This document shows positions 11,501-26,400 of a stretch of 64,000 nt of DNA, in pieces. How positions within the stretch are numbered: position 1 is the first letter of the stretch; every line of letters begins with the position of its first letter. The position numbers and the translations under genes are program-made. Source of the DNA: Gymnogyps californianus (lineage: Eukaryota; Chordata; Aves; Accipitriformes; Cathartidae); contig NC_059477.1 in the NCBI RefSeq assembly GCF_018139145.2, forward strand, positions 32,839,502 through 32,903,501, in the 5' to 3' direction. Under the pieces are notes generated by a model, which searched no databases, was not told the DNA's origin, and worked only from the letters and a program-made list of their open reading frames with translations.

Positions 11501-12410
11501 TAAGCTGCATGCCTTGAACATGACAAGGTCAAAACTTCATTGCCTTTAAACACAGAGCAAAGTCCAGCAGGTGAGTGCCGTTACTCTGCACTACCTTCAG
11601 CGCAGAGCCCCGAAGCTCAGCAGTGGGTGCATGGAGTTTGGGTCAGATGGAGACTGAACTCCAGGCTCTGATGCATGGGGGGCTGTAAAGAATAGTCAGT
11701 GACTCAGATTTAACCTAGAAGTTAAATTTTGTGTGTTGTATTATACCCAGCACCTTATTTAGAGGACGTTTATTTGCAGTAGTTCAGCTCATTCAGTTCT
11801 AGTCCTACCTGGAGCACGCCTAAGGGGCACCAGGAGGGTGGAAATCACTAACAAGGTGTAGGAAATGCTTTTCTTTGAGCACAAGGAGAGAGATGTTCCC
11901 ATCTACTGGACTTGAGAAGCTTGCTATGGGTGCATCAGGTACAGCCCAAAGAAAAGGGTCTGTGGTTAAAAGTAATCTATTGTCAGCATAACTTTACAGT
12001 GCAACACCTTACACCCTGTTCTAGGTAATATTATGTGGCTGCAGAGTGGCTTCAGGTGAGAATATAAAACACTTTTTACTTGAGGGTAGCCAGAAACAGG
12101 GAAGATGGATTTAAATGGATGTGCCATATCAGCTTCAATAAAGAACATGTCCCTCTGCCTCCTTCAACAGTTGCTCTTCTGAGCAGGCTGCTGGTCATAT
12201 CCAAACTTTTCATTTCAGAACAAAAGAAACTTAATCTGAATGTCAAACCTTTAATCTCAGTGTGTTAAAAATGAAAGAGTGAGTGAGTTTGTGTCTGTGC
12301 TAAGCTCCTGGTAAAGCTCTTGTTTAAATTTCCTGTCCCTCTGGCTTCTCTTCTCTCCTGTCTCCTACAGTTTTGCTCTTCCTTCTGCAAGCTTCCTTCC
12401 TTTTACTGTC

Positions 12411-12447
12411 CTCTTTTTCTTTCTTTCCTTCCTTTTCCTTCCTTCTT
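12411..12447 (+). repeat. Pyrimidine tract rich in TTCC/CTTT units
   Basis: Almost pure C/T sequence with repeated CTTT and CCTT units deep in the first intron. It is a low-complexity tract without a nearby exon. Confidence 0.6.
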
Positions 12448-15400
12448 GCTATCCTGCCCTGAGTCTTTGATTTGTTACTGGCTCAGTCTGGTGAACCTCT
12501 TTGCTGTAAGATTAACAAAGTAAGCTTCTCTTGACAGAGTGATGGTGACTAATGTGCAGTGAAGGGAGTTCAGCCAGCCACCTTGTGTATCTTTGCTAGC
12601 TGGTCAGAAACAGAGCCTTAACTGGAAGTTAGGCAAACGGGCATCATTACAAGGGCTGTCAACAGCATGTTAATAGAAGTTATTTCTTCATTAGGTAAAA
12701 AGTGAGATCTGATGGTGCTTTTTATAGAAGGTGCTGACACTGTGTTACAGCGAGCTGCAGAGCTTTGCTGAGGAAGCTGGTACCTTTGTGCTAAGTGGTA
12801 GCAAGAGAGTGATCTGCAGTAATATATTCAAGCCCATAACATTTCCTAATTTGAACATATTTTATTTAGTGTTTCAGGCTGAGCCATGGTTACACTGTGT
12901 AAAGCGTAATGGAATTCATGGCCAAAGCAGTTCCGTCAAAATCGAGGCAGAGGAGAAAACAATAGTAAAATTAAGGGTGTCAACCAAAGCTCACTTAGTT
13001 TCCTGGTCCTTCTTGAATGAGAAATATGAGGAAACTGTTACCTTCCCCAAATACACTCCTTGGGTGAAGTCCGTCTGTTGCTCATTAGTTGCATCTCAGT
13101 GAAGTCAGGAGGATCAAGTGTACTGGTCTTCTGTGGGCAGTCTCTCTCTCATGCCAGAGTTGTACTCAGCTCTTTCTCCTGGCAGGTTCACAAGCAAATG
13201 GATGTGGTGCGGTTTAGGAGAGTTGTTGTTATTTTCTTTCAGTTCTATTAAGAGAAAACTGGTAAGCCCATGACAGGAACATCTCTTCCAAGTCCTGTGT
13301 TTTCCCACCTCTGCAGGCTGAGTCAGGAGTCAGAGTAGGTCATGGCAGATAGTTATTGGAAGGGACAAAAGAGCTGATGAAAACGCTGCTCAGTTGACCA
13401 AGCAGGATTAACATGACAAGGTGAACACTGTTAGCAAAAACATGGCTCTTTTTGTTAGTGTGGAAACGTGCTTTCCCACACCTGCTTTAGACCCTCCTGA
13501 CAGATAGTCCTGAGTTAAGCACGTCCCAAAAATGTGTCTGACAGTCCCCATGCCAGTCTTTTCGGGTAAATAAAGACTCACTTGTCTGAACCTGTTAGTA
13601 TTTGTGTGCGTGGGCATGTCCTCCCTTGAATGTGGCAACGAGACATAGGAGGATTTCAGCAGGAGAAGTCCTGAGGCTGATAAGCAACCTCTGAACAGTG
13701 GACAGTTGAAGGAGAAGCATGGCCACTGCTCTGTTGGCAGGCTGGGGGAACAGTGAGCTCTTTTTAGGATTATTTAGTTTTAAGTTTTGTTAAATCTTAC
13801 ATGTTCACAGGAGGGTTTTTTTGAGGGTAGAAACCTTGCTCATGGATACAGCAGGTCAAGTTTTCAGTGGGTCTGTGTTACTGCAAAATATAAAGTGTCC
13901 AAAAGCACAGGAGGTTTGAGGTTTTTCAAAGTGCTTGTTGCCACATGTGACTCTGCTCACCACTCTCATCTTCTGCCGGCCACTTTCTGTAAATCTGATG
14001 TTTATCATATCAGTGCTAGTGTTCAGGATGCTTTAGCAACTTTCTGTCAGTTCCCAAGATCCAAGTAATACTAGCATTGTTTTGAAAGTTACACACGCTG
14101 CTAAACATCTCTAACTCTCTCGATGCAAGCTAGCCCCTCATCCTCCAGCTTTGTGTCTTCCTTTTGCGACTGATCTTGCAGCCTTATCTTTTGTGATGTG
14201 GATATATACAGGATGTGACAAAAGTTGTACAGACAATAAACTTTCAGATGTTAATTCATAGATAGGAAGAGCTTCTATAAAGATCAGCTTTCAGTTGCTA
14301 GTCTGGGGGTGAATGCATGGTGGGGATCCTTATTATTCGGATTGCTGCATTGTTTTCAACTTTCATAAATTCATCCAGCTTTAAAGAAACATGGGGTTTG
14401 CTTTTATGCATGCAAAGCTCCTAAACTTCCCATTCACTCCAAGAAGCATGTAAGAATTCATAAGGCCTTATTCATCTTGTCAAAAGCCTGAAGAAGGGAG
14501 ACTTTATTCTAAGGAAAAGAGAACAGATAACTGTGAAAAATATAGCTTGGGTAACTCCCTGTTCACTGCAAAGAACATGGGGTAACTAAACATGCTGTTT
14601 TCCTATAAAATAAGTGCCAGATAGATGTATTGCTTAGGAATTCAATGCACGGATGCTGAAATAAAATCTATCCATTTTGAAGTGAAACAAAAAGGGCAGT
14701 TATTTCACATGACCCCAGAAGGATTTTGTTTTTTTTTCCAAACCATTGTGTTTCAGTATATACCTTGTTAAAACTTGTGTATGTATTAGGAAAACTAATC
14801 TATCATTTTATAGTTAAAAAACCCCAAACCTCAAAATGTTTTAGTCTAAAAATAGCATCAAGATACTTCTCAAACACAGCAGAACACTGTTACATTTCAG
14901 TGTAATTCTTGTCTGTTAACAGGCTTTTGATGAAAACATTTTCATCTTTGGCAAAAGTTGCAATTTCTTTTCAAAAGAGAAGAATTGGTTGGGCAGTTAG
15001 TGATTACAGCAGGGATCTACAGATGTGGTTTTCAATTCAGTAAGGAAATCCAGTTCTCTGCCAGGTTAGCCACTGCATATCAGTTGCTATTGCAGAACAG
15101 TTCAATTGCTAATATTGCATCACACAATTCAATGTCATGTAAAGATACTTTTTAGAACAACTACAGAAGCACATCTGGCTGTTTTCTTAAAAAAGATCTG
15201 TAGATCCTAAGTAGGACTTCAGCACATGTAAAGAATTATTAGAAAATACCTAACGAGATATGCTCAAAAACATCTCCCTTGGCTAATGTTCTTTGCCGTT
15301 AGAAAACACAAACCAAAAATTAACCTGTTTGCTTTTAGTTCATAATGTTTGATGTGGTTGATTATGCTGAAACACAAACCATTCCTTAGGTTAAAGGTAG

Positions 15401-18400
15401 TTAGTGCATCCTGTCGGGTCTCCTGTTGAGTTTGACGTGCCTCTCAATCTGTCAGCCTCTGTCCTGGACCAGACCTGCAATCCTGTCCCTGGTAGGCTGA
15501 GAACATGGAAATCACACACGTCACCGGGGCTCCTTTCAGATAATTAGGACAAAATATGAAAATTTCACCAGTGAAGTCTTAATGAGATGAGAAATAGAAC
15601 CTGCAAACTGAATTACAGCAGTTAATAATAGAACAGCCATGGGGGTTTCTTCTCTTTGATGGGGAGAGAGCCATTATATACACTTCAGCTTACATACTTG
15701 TCGTTTGCTTTTCTCTAATGTAGCACGCATAACATCACGTTGCAGAAAGCCCACTATAGCTGTGGCTGGTTTCTTACACCCTCACCTCCCAGCACTTCCC
15801 AATGCCTTTGGGTGCTCCTCCTCGACTATACGGGAACTGTGGTTGCTCAGTACTTTTGGAAAACGGAAAAAATACATCTCCTGTTCTGCGTGTTGCCACA
15901 TGAGGAGTTAGTAATTGCTATTCTGTTGCCCTTATTGCACCCCAATGCACTTGGTTGTTCCACATGTTACAGCCATTGTTAGTCCTGGTACAGCTCAACA
16001 GCTTCGAAATCTTGGATCCCTGAAAAATTATCTTTCAGGCTGTGCAAGGCTGTAAAGTTGCACAAAGGGGTGAAGCCTGGGAGCCAGACCTGCTGGGAAC
16101 CCTTTAGCAAATGTGATCCTGAGGAACCAGTAGGTGGTTTCTGGTGGAGATTGTTATCTTTTGTATTGGAAGGTTGTAAATTAAACATGGAAATTTAATG
16201 TTGCTATATACAGGAAAGCACAAGTACAGTCTATATGTCAATTTTGAGCAAAGATCCCTTGTTCACTAGCACAAGACAGCACTGAATTAAACATTTAGGA
16301 AAGAGAGGGACTCTTACCTGTGATAAGAAGGGACTGGATTTAGCAACCCTGGACGTGTCTCCACTGTTATGTTTTCCGGGCATTTTTCCATGTTCATATT
16401 TCACATGGAGCAAGCAGCTCCGAGCAGACAAGGAGAGCTGGGAGTGGCACATCCCCAGCTACAGCTAAATCCACTGAGGACACTTTTTCATGCGGTTTAG
16501 GCTTGCTGACAATTACAGCTACAGAGTATAGCAGCCGAAGATGTGCTCTGTTATGCTGTATTTTTCTCCTCCCTTCACAATGCACATGCAGCTTCAGTGA
16601 ACAGAGGTTTCTTACATCCCCAAGACATGCAGTACAGTCTTAACCTATCTGAAAACACATTACAGTTCAGTGAGCGCTCAGAAAATTTCTTGAGGTCACA
16701 TAGGAAATTGGTTACAAAATGAGCATCAAATAATCAGCAGTTATATCTTCCAGATTTGTATCTAGCAGTTGATTTCAGCCTTTTTGTAGGCCTCCATGTC
16801 CTAGGAAGCACATCACACGCGTACCCAAGATCACCTTGTTCAGCGGCACCAGTTAACTGTGGCCAAAACAACCCCCGCTACGCAGCAGGGAGCAGCAGGA
16901 TTGCATTAGAGGTGAAGGCAGCATCTAGGTGGTTGCGAGGCAGAGAGCACGAACCAGCATGTGTGTTCCTTCTCATCGGCTGGGGTTCGCTGCGGTCCCG
17001 AATCAGATTTGCCCATGTTGAGCGCCCCTGATGAACAAGGCCCCAGCTGTCTGCTGCCGCAGAAGTGTGCGCCAAGGCAGGCTATGAAAAGTGTTGCACA
17101 ACCCAGTATAACTTAACCACATGCTGAATAAATACACTTTTGAGAACTCTTTCGAAGAGATGTTGCCTAATTAATCCTGCAGGGGGTATAATATGTATAT
17201 TTTTGAAATCCAGTTTTAGCATCATGCAATTAGCTTTTATGGCCTAAGGATTCTGATTTAAGACATTCTTTAGTTACTAATGGTAATCTGTTTTAATTAG
17301 AAATGCAAATGTATTTTAGATCCAAATGTATCTGAGTGGTACAATGTAAAAAGATGATTCACAGCTAATACCATTGAAGTGCCTCAAGTCTGGTATTCTT
17401 TGTACCTTCTGTAGTTTGAACCCTGAGGATCAACACGATATTCAAACATCGCTCTCAGCTGAAGCATGTGGAGGCTCAATAGATTTCTTTAGGAAATGGA
17501 ATAAGTATTAATCAACGGGGATCCTTTTTAGGGCAGCAGAAGGAAAATCATAGCTTTAGGCAAGAAGAGGGCAAATGCTTTGAATGTTACAGTAGTAACT
17601 TCAGCTCTGCAATAGCAGAGCACAGCTCCTGCCAGGGCGCAGGTGCTGAGCAGACAGCAGCATCTTAGTTGACTTTGTCTTAGTATCAGAGAAATTACTC
17701 AGACTTGAACGTCCCGGGCTGCTCAGGGAGGGCTGTAGCTGCTCAGAGCTGTGCTGCTGTAGAATTTGATCCGGCAGTGTGTCTAAGAAAAGCCTCAAAC
17801 AAGGCAAGCTCCAGACAAACATCTAAAGGCTAATGCTCGCTGAATATTCACTGCAGTCACTTGTCCTGGAGATACTAAGCTATCAGGCAGGTGATGTCTG
17901 TGATCAGACATCTTACATTGCAGTAAGAGATCACCCATGTTCGACAAAGTCTTTCCAGAATCAAAGAGCCTCTGCTGCTAGACCAGTCCAGCCCTTGCTG
18001 TTGTGTTCAAATAAGTGTTTCTTTTTCCTAATTACTTTGAAAGATGGGGCTGAAAGAAAGCAACTACTCAGCAATAGTGAAGATGGCTTTTCTCATGATA
18101 ATCACTTATTAGACATGTTGCTTGGTAGAGCATTTTTACAGCTATTTGTGATTAGACGCAGTGATGCAGCTGGGAGTGAAGCAGTGCAGTTTATGCAGTG
18201 CACCTCTCCACATCTCTGCTAAGCTGGACGTAGAATTTTTTCCGTGAGGAGGCTGCTGGTAAGGACCAATGGTGTAGGCACTGTAAAAGCCATGGGAGGC
18301 TCCGTGTGGCCCTCCAGAAGTCAAAATCAATGAATTTCTTAGGACTAGCCTTATTGGGGAGGGTGGTGGCTGGGTCAAGGCACTTGCATAGCTTCAGAGG

Positions 18401-20449
18401 GCTGAGACCTCGGCAGATGCTGCAGAGAGCTCTCCTGTTCTCATGCAGCAGATGCTCTCTGAGACTTCAAGTTCCTGTCCCATCTTTCTTGCTGACCCAG
18501 ATAGAGTGTAGTAGTGATTTCATCACCTGAAATTTGATAAACTTGTTGACTGGCGCCATGGGGAAGGTTGCTCACAGAACTGCTCCCTGCCCCGGAGAGC
18601 TGTCAAACGAAAAACCAAGACATAGATCACGTGAGCCTGTTATATGGGACAGCAAGTGATGTTCTGATTTTCCTACTTAAGCTAAGTGAAGCTTCCCACA
18701 AGTTTAACTGATAGTCTTGAGTGTGCAGTTAAAAGTCTCCGAGCTGCTTAGCCATTTCCCTGTGCCGTGTTCAAAGAGCAAAACATCACAAGCACCAGCA
18801 GTTCTTATCTGTGTGTTTTATTTCCAAACCACTGTTTGCATTTACTTCATTCATTACTTCTTTTGATTCATCCCAGCCAGTACCTTTGCTGTGAGCTTGT
18901 ATTTTCCGCTAGTATTTCTGGAGGACAAGGGCGTGGAGGAAGCTGCTTTGGGCACCAGCCCTGGAGGCTCCGGCTGCAGTGTGTCTGTCGTCAAACACCC
19001 CAACCTCGTTGTTCTTGGTGGTTACGTGGTGTCCGCTCTCACCCTGCACCACTTGCAACTTATTCTTATTCCGTTCTTTTCTTTTCAGGGGCTGTCAGAG
19101 CCTGAATAATTTAAGAGTGAACAAATGAGAGACGTTCATGGAGGACTCTGTTCTTACCTAGGCACAATTTGACAAGCATGTAGATTGCCTTGGGTTTCCA
19201 CTGCACCTACCACAACTTTACTAAGAGAAAAGCCCCCTTTCCTAGACATCTGTGTCACTCTTGCTTAGTAAAGTTATTCAAGATCAGCGCCTTTGGAATT
19301 GGTTGGTAAATGGACAAAGACTTTCTCTTTGCCCGGAGCTCCTGACAGCCTCCAAGTACCAAAGAGAACTCCACAGCACTAGAAAGCAAGAGACAGCTGC
19401 TGAATGTTGGAAGCTACTGCATTTGGCAAAAGAAGCTGACGCTAAGATGCACACAGTTGTGTTTGTTTGTTCTGCTTGTTTTCTGTGCTTTCTGAGCCCT
19501 GTGTGTGCCTGGAAAGTTTAATGACCAATCCCTTCTTTCTCAACATGCAGTTTTTCTTCCTATCCCAAAAAGCTTTGGGTTCTGTTCTTGCTTTTTTTCC
19601 CAATTCCAATTTATTTTGTCACCGATACTCTTCTGTTGTTTCCATGAGGAATTGTTTGGGGACATAGCCACAGTTTCCTTTGAGGTAGGGAGACATAAAC
19701 AATATTCAAATGTCCTCCTCCTCCCTCCTCTCCCCCTATTCAGCAGAGTGGTCCACCTTGTGATAGAGGTTGCTGGCTTCAAGCGTTAAGGCAGAGTTGA
19801 CCTTAGCAATGATGTCATTTAACTGAGAAATTACTTCATTAAGTGTGGAAAAATTCTTACAGTAGCTCAATTTGGGAGCTGCTGAATGAAGCTGACCCTT
19901 GACACTTCACAAAAGAATAAGGCTTGTGTTGTACTAACAGCTGCTTGGAAACCATGTGTAATAAAGTTTGTTTTTGTGCCCACCACCAGGATAAAAGATG
20001 GTATTCGCTGACTCTGGTACCCTTACGCTCCCAGCAGAGCAAAACTGCTTAGATCAAAGTTAAAAAGTCTGCTTCTATGTGGGTGTCTAAGCATTTCACA
20101 GTTCCTTATGCTAAAAGTAACAGTGTACTTGCAAAGGCCAGCAAATGCTGCTCTTCTTGTTCAGCTTCAAACATGACATTTTCCCTCTCGTCATCCCATA
20201 TAGGTTTCCATAAAGGTTCAGGGTTAAACCTTTTTTACGGAACATACATAAGTCTCCTATCAAAATATATCAAGGGGGATTATTTGCTTTGTGTTTGGGG
20301 CTTTGTTCTTTTTGCTGCTAGTGACACTTATTCTGGAAACTTCAGGGTTGGGGATTACTTTATTTTTGTTGCAGAACGAGGACAGTGTAAATACAAAATG
20401 TAAAGTAGAACTTAGAGAAGTGCTTCAATGAGTTGTTTGACTAAACTGA

Positions 20450-20483
20450 AATAAATGTTGACTTGTTCAAAAAAAAAAAAAAA
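20450..20483 (+). other. AATAAA followed by a 15-base A run
   Basis: AATAAA at 20450-20455 is followed 13 bases later by fifteen A at 20469-20483. This resembles the 3' end of a retroposed mRNA copy. Upstream frames, including a 108-codon one at 20077-20403, show no protein I recognise, and no target-site duplication was found by eye. It could also be an ordinary A tract that happens to follow a hexamer. Confidence 0.3.
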
Positions 20484-23400
20484 CAAAACCATGCCCTTTC
20501 TGGATCTTGTTAGTCTTGACTTCTTATTTCCTTTCTTTGCTAAAGCAGAATGCGTGCCTCTTGACTTCAGAAATCTGCTCTCCCAGCTGTGAGACATTAC
20601 AGGAAGGCTGCTCTAACGTGCGCTTGCAGCAGATGTGTTGGACTTGCTCTCGCTGTGCTCTGGGCTGCTCCGGGATGTGTGCTGGGCACAAACCCGAGGC
20701 AAGAGAATGGGTGAATGAAATCAAGTGCGTAGAAATACTGCGTCTGGCCTCAAACTCTGCTGTGTGGAGCAACTGCTCTTTTTCTGAGCTTTTCCACACC
20801 CTTTTATTCAGTAAAAAACTATTCCAAAAAGTTGTTGTTTTGTTGGGGAGATAAGCAAGGTTCCCTTGAAGGACTCAAGGCAGGCCAGTAACATACCTGT
20901 CTCATAGTATTTTGGGATAGGAGCTGGCTAGGAGTATCTCACCAACGGCTCCGTGGATTCACTCTGCGGATGTTTGTTCTCTTATTATTCCTGTCATGAA
21001 CTCACAGCAGCTTATGTGAGGGGTCAGGTGGGACTCTGAAGCAGAATGAATTTGTCAGGCTGATAAATGGAGAGAAAAAGGCTCAAACCTCCCACCAGAG
21101 AAGTTGTAAATACCCATCACAGCTGTTATATGGCTGTTATATGGAAACACGTTTCTGAGCAAGACACCCAGAGAGGAGGACTGCAGATGTTTCGGCTGCT
21201 GTTCAAGTGCTTGGTGCTGTGGGGTTGAGTTGTACACTTCCCTGAGAGTTTCTTCAGAGGCACAAGGACATGTTCTGCCTTCATGTGCAGCAGCTCCTTG
21301 GTTAAATGCTCGTCTGTAGGAAACTAGAGCCTGCCCTGTATTCATCTGAGGACTCATCTTCCTCTTTTCCCTATGCCCTCCCTACAGTCACCTCTGACAA
21401 TAGCTTTAGGTCAACATGAAGCAGCAGATACAATAGGGATGACTTCTGTAGCTGTTCCTCTCACTAGGCTCTCTTGGACAGTAACAAAGTCATGTTTTAT
21501 TTCAGCAGGCTCGCTCTCTGTGCCTTCCCCTTGTGCTGTTTCTCTCCCTGGAGACCCAGCTCACTCATTCAGCACGCTCTCAGGATTTCAGTAACTTTTC
21601 TTGCAAGGTCTCTTGAGACTGTGCGCCTCTGCTGTTTCTCTAGGCTTTTGGGTTTATCTCACTCTTTGAAACTTTCCCAGAACTGCAGTGACTTTTCTCT
21701 GACCTCCAGGAACTGGAGCTCTTGAGCCCTGACATGCCGACTGGCACAACCAAGACCTGGAGACTACTTTGGGATGTCAGCTTTCCCAGCACATGCTGGA
21801 TGAAAGCCGCATCTGAGCAACACCAGCTAAAAATAAAAGCTATTCAACTGAAGCTAATGGCGGGTTGCCATGAGTTATTGCTCATTAAAGTGAATTGTCA
21901 GATGCTTAACTTCAGCTAATCATTTCCTGCTGCGAGATCGGCCTGGTGTGAAACATACTCAGATTTGGGAAGGGGATTCACAATAACTAAATTTAGCTAA
22001 GGGTGTAATTTCCTCAGACTCCCTCTGTAGTTAATGGAAAGAGAGAGGCTCCTACAGGGTGTGATCCCCACTCTCCATCACCCTTGGGCAGAAGCGTGCA
22101 CAGCTCCTTGACTGCCGAGAGCATGAGGTGAGCTGCTGCCTGCCACAAAAATGAGCTTCTCCAAGTGACGGTGTTTGCCCACCCCAGCTAGTTTTCCTGA
22201 GTGCTTGTTTTCCTCAGCTTAGGTTTCTACCTGGAAGTAATGATCAGGAAGCTGAGTATTAAAACCAGCAGACAGGTGACCATTTCCCAAAGGCAAAACC
22301 CATACGCAAAATCCCCCAGGAGCATCCCCTGCTTTGCAGTGTAGCTAAAGGGAACTCTGCAGATCATCCTCTAGCTCAAAGCAGCTCTTCTTTCCCATTT
22401 CCAAGAAATATCAGCTATTCAATAAAGAAACAGTGTGTTCTGAATGTTGTGTAATTAATTTAGTTTTTACTCCTTTTTTTCCCCTGTTCTTTTTGGAAGT
22501 TAGTCTTGTTTGCATGTTTGGCAGTGAAACAGATAGTCAAATTTTGAGTTTTTACATTACAGTGATTGGAAAGTTCATCAAGTACATCTGCTTTTAGCAG
22601 TGTAGGCTACTTTCTCTATTGGACTAGAAACTTTTGCATAAAATATTTAACTCCATACCACTCTTCTGAGTTTGTACAGAAGTCATTTCATCCACGTAAA
22701 TGGAATTGTGAGAATCCTGCCAGATTGATTTGTGCCTTTTGATGTTCCTTCCAGCTTAAAGCTTCAAATGATACTCCAAGACACAAACAGAAAATTCAGT
22801 TGAACCTTCTCAATTCTGCTCATTTCCAGGAGATTATAAAGTTAGGGAGAGCATTTGAACCTCGGAGCAAAATTTGCATTTAGATTTCAATGGCGTAGTT
22901 TGAACGTGTCTTTACCCTCTGGTGTGAAACTGGGTCCTGCGTGGTCTCATCTCATTTTTCCCTCGAGCCAAAGCGCGGGGCAGGTCTGCGGTTGGACACG
23001 TGCAGAGTGGCTGAGCAGAGCTGGGTGCCGATGGGGAGCTGTGGAGGACTCCAGGGCGAGTTTTGCAATGCCATTGCGAAAGTTTAACATGCTTCTAATC
23101 TAAAGGGCTTTTCAAGCCAGTTGTCCTCCATCTTTGTCTGACACGGGCACTGAAAATTTCCTCATGTTCACTTACATTCTTCGCTGGAGCCTTTTTCGGA
23201 GGCAGTGCCTGAGGAGACAGTTTATCTGTTGACATTAAAAGTTGTCAGATTCATTATTTACGTTGTTATGAACTAGCATTTTCACTTGAGGAGTAGCTGT
23301 AAAGTGACTTTGTATTATCCAAATGTTGTTACCTCCCAAATTTTTGCAAATCCATGCCAGGTTTTACAGGCAGAATAGGCTCTAACACTAAAACTGGGAT

Positions 23401-26400
23401 TGGTACTGTCATCTGCCTAAGCCACAAAGTTTTGTAACCCTGACTCGTGCCAATAAAAATGTTTCACTGAGCGTGTTTTGGACATTTAATACAAAAGCAC
23501 AGAAGAGACCAAAGAAGCAGTTTTCGTACCTCGTTCTGCCATCTTTGCGTCCATCGAGTAGAGCTTTAGCCCTGAAGCCCTTGGGCAGATCCGAGGTAGC
23601 TCTCACAGCAGTGTTTCCCGAGGGAGAGTATAAAGCCTCAAGGGGCTGAGAGCTGTGAACTGGAGCCTACAGCCTGTATGGTGAAGGAGTTGGTCTTGGA
23701 AAGGGCAGGAGAGGGTGCATTTTGATGGTTTAGATGATTCTTGTTTGTTTAGTGTGAAATACAAACATAGAGGCTTTGTTTGTGCATAGGGTGGGTCTAG
23801 ATGACTCCTGCTTTCCAAGATCTTCTGGTACAGAGATTCCCGTTTTTCAGGAAATAATAGCTCAAGTAAAGACCGAGTTAGTCTTTCACCCACATATGAT
23901 TCAATTCCATCTTTGTCAGAAATGTTATTTTACAGGAATCACTAAATATGGAAAATGGGCTCTGTCGAGCACAGCAGAGCTAATTTATGTGCTCATCGGT
24001 CAGATTGTCATTATTGGCTTTCATTCATGAGTGGAATTATTTCTGCAAAAAAATTGTTGATTTAAATGCACATGCTAATAGGATTACAGAGTTCCCATTC
24101 TGGCTCATCTTCTTTGACTTCTGTGGAAAAATCCTTTTCTCTCAGGCTGTTTTTCTGAGGTGAGAAATGGAGCCATACATAAACCAGAAGAAGACTCACC
24201 TCTTCTCACCTAAAGCAAGATTGTGCCCTGCCATAGTCACCTGTCTTCATAGGTATATTCTGTATTAACTTCTGGTTATGGAAGCGTATTTCCTTCCTAT
24301 CATATATGATCTGTGGTTAGTATGGATCCAGTTAGTATGAGTCCAGTGCTGCATGAGCCTGATCAGACAGACCTCCCCTCCCATGTGTGCTCTGGGGAAC
24401 AGGGAGGTAAAAATAAAATGCCTTGTATTTATGTTCCAGCAGTAATTCCTACTGACTCAAATGGGGATACAACTGTGCCTCTAAAACAGGTCTATGAGAT
24501 TTTCATTTTTCCTTTCACCCAAGGTTGCACAGAACTGGAACCTTCCATTTTTCAAGTAAAAGAGCTGTGCTTTTATAGATGTCTGTTCATTTGAGCAACA
24601 ACAAATATTTCATGCCTCCGGCAGTGCAAAAGCTCTGAACGTTAAAGCTCTTCGGTCTGGCTGAGTATCTGTCACAATCCTATTGCCAGAAGTTTCTTGG
24701 AGGTTTGCTTAGGGGTGTTTTGGAAACCATCATTTCTTCTGTCTGAATGAATGGTTTGGCCAGGAAATCAATCTAGCCACACTAGTCTGCTGACCTCCCT
24801 ACACCCATTTCGCTTCACCAAATACCTTTTTTTAGACGTGTGTGCCTCGGGACATTGGTGGCAGGATGACTGCTCGCTGCAGCTCTCTGCCAAGCCCTGA
24901 CGTTCCTGCAGACCTGCTGCAGTGCGAGGGCAGCCACTGCTTTGCTGGTCCTTGCGGGCAGCGGCGGCTGCCTGAACTACCATGCAATGTGCCGCTGCGT
25001 CTTTTCCAAAGTGCTCTCTGGCTTTTCTTAAGCAAACTGTGTTTCCGAACAGCTCTACCAATACAGTTTGCAAAGCATATACCTGCTAGTGCTTTGCAAG
25101 AAGAGCATGGTAACGTGTCCTCCTCTTCTGCTTGATCCACCTGGTGTCTGGATCTCAGGCTAGTATCAAGTGTCATGATTAATGTGTTCGTAGCCATACA
25201 TGCCATGGAAGCAGTGGAGCTCACACAAGCACGGCTTAGGAGGTTGTCTCCAAAGTCTTTCCTGGCAGATTTTTTGTGTTGCATGTTTCTGTCTCTCATT
25301 TCGTGAGCTCTGCTCTTCCTTGAGCTCCAGTCCTGCCTCTGCGACTCTGTCGAGGTGACCTGCTTTATGTGCAAAAGAAATCATTCTCAGCAGGGCTGGC
25401 AAACAGCAAGTGTGACTTGCTCACAAATGTGTCCGTATTTGCAGTTCCTTTAAAAAAGAAAAGGAAAAAAGGCTATGAATATTGTGTGTGGACTCTTCAG
25501 TGTGGTTTTTGGATAGTGTGTGTTTGGCCATGGTGGGAAGTGGGACAATGAGATGGCAGTGCTTTGTACATGTATAGGGTGCTGGGTAGAGCGAACTCAC
25601 CCCACCTCGAGGGGCTCTCATGGTGGCTGGGGAGCAGGGAGATTCATACCAGTCTTTCTTTTCCACCTCCCTGCCTATCCTCCAGCCAGCAGAGACTACG
25701 TTACCATGTAAAGGCAAGATAAGGCCACGTTTGCAGTCTTGGGTTGCGTGGGCCAAGCGAAGCCCGGGCTCTGTCCCGGATGCCTTACAGTGGTCAGCCA
25801 GGGCACTTCAGCGGACAAGGAGAAAGAAAGAGACTTCATATCTGCCAGGGTTGCGTACAGCATGGCACGACCGAGATTGAGTAACTCCTTGGTAAATAGC
25901 CTTTTCCATCACGAAAGGCATGACCTTGAGCGGGAAAGTCCACAGCCTCGTTCAACTGGGATCATGGCACGGCGTAACACACCTCTCTCTGGAAACCTTT
26001 GGGATGGCTTTCATCATGGCTAGTGGCTCTGGAGGCCTGATGTTTGGTCTGCAGAGGTTTCCTGGGTCTAGGTTAAACTTTGGACAAAATTCCTGCAAGC
26101 GGACAGGGTGGGCTGTGGGCCAGCTCAGGACTTGGGCTGTTTCTGCCCACCTGCTGCCTGCCCTGGGATGACAGGGGACAATGGCTTGACCGTCGCTTCC
26201 CCAGGACAGCCTTGAGCGAAGAGTGCCGCGGTGTGAGAGGTGCTGTGTGTCTGGCCATGCCCCGGCCGTGGCTGTGCTGCCTGGGGAAAGGAGAGGGAGG
26301 CAGCAAGGCTGGGGCCTGGCCCTGTTCGTAAAACCAGGGGCGTTTCCTGGTGGGAAGGGAGGTCCCTGCCCCTTCTATCATGGACTTCGGGGTCCCAGGT

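Noticed and set aside
24842..25374. 180-codon minus-strand open frame
   Set aside because: No domain, signal or family similarity that I recognise; overlaps competing frames on the other strand and lies deep in an intron. Chance is the simpler reading.
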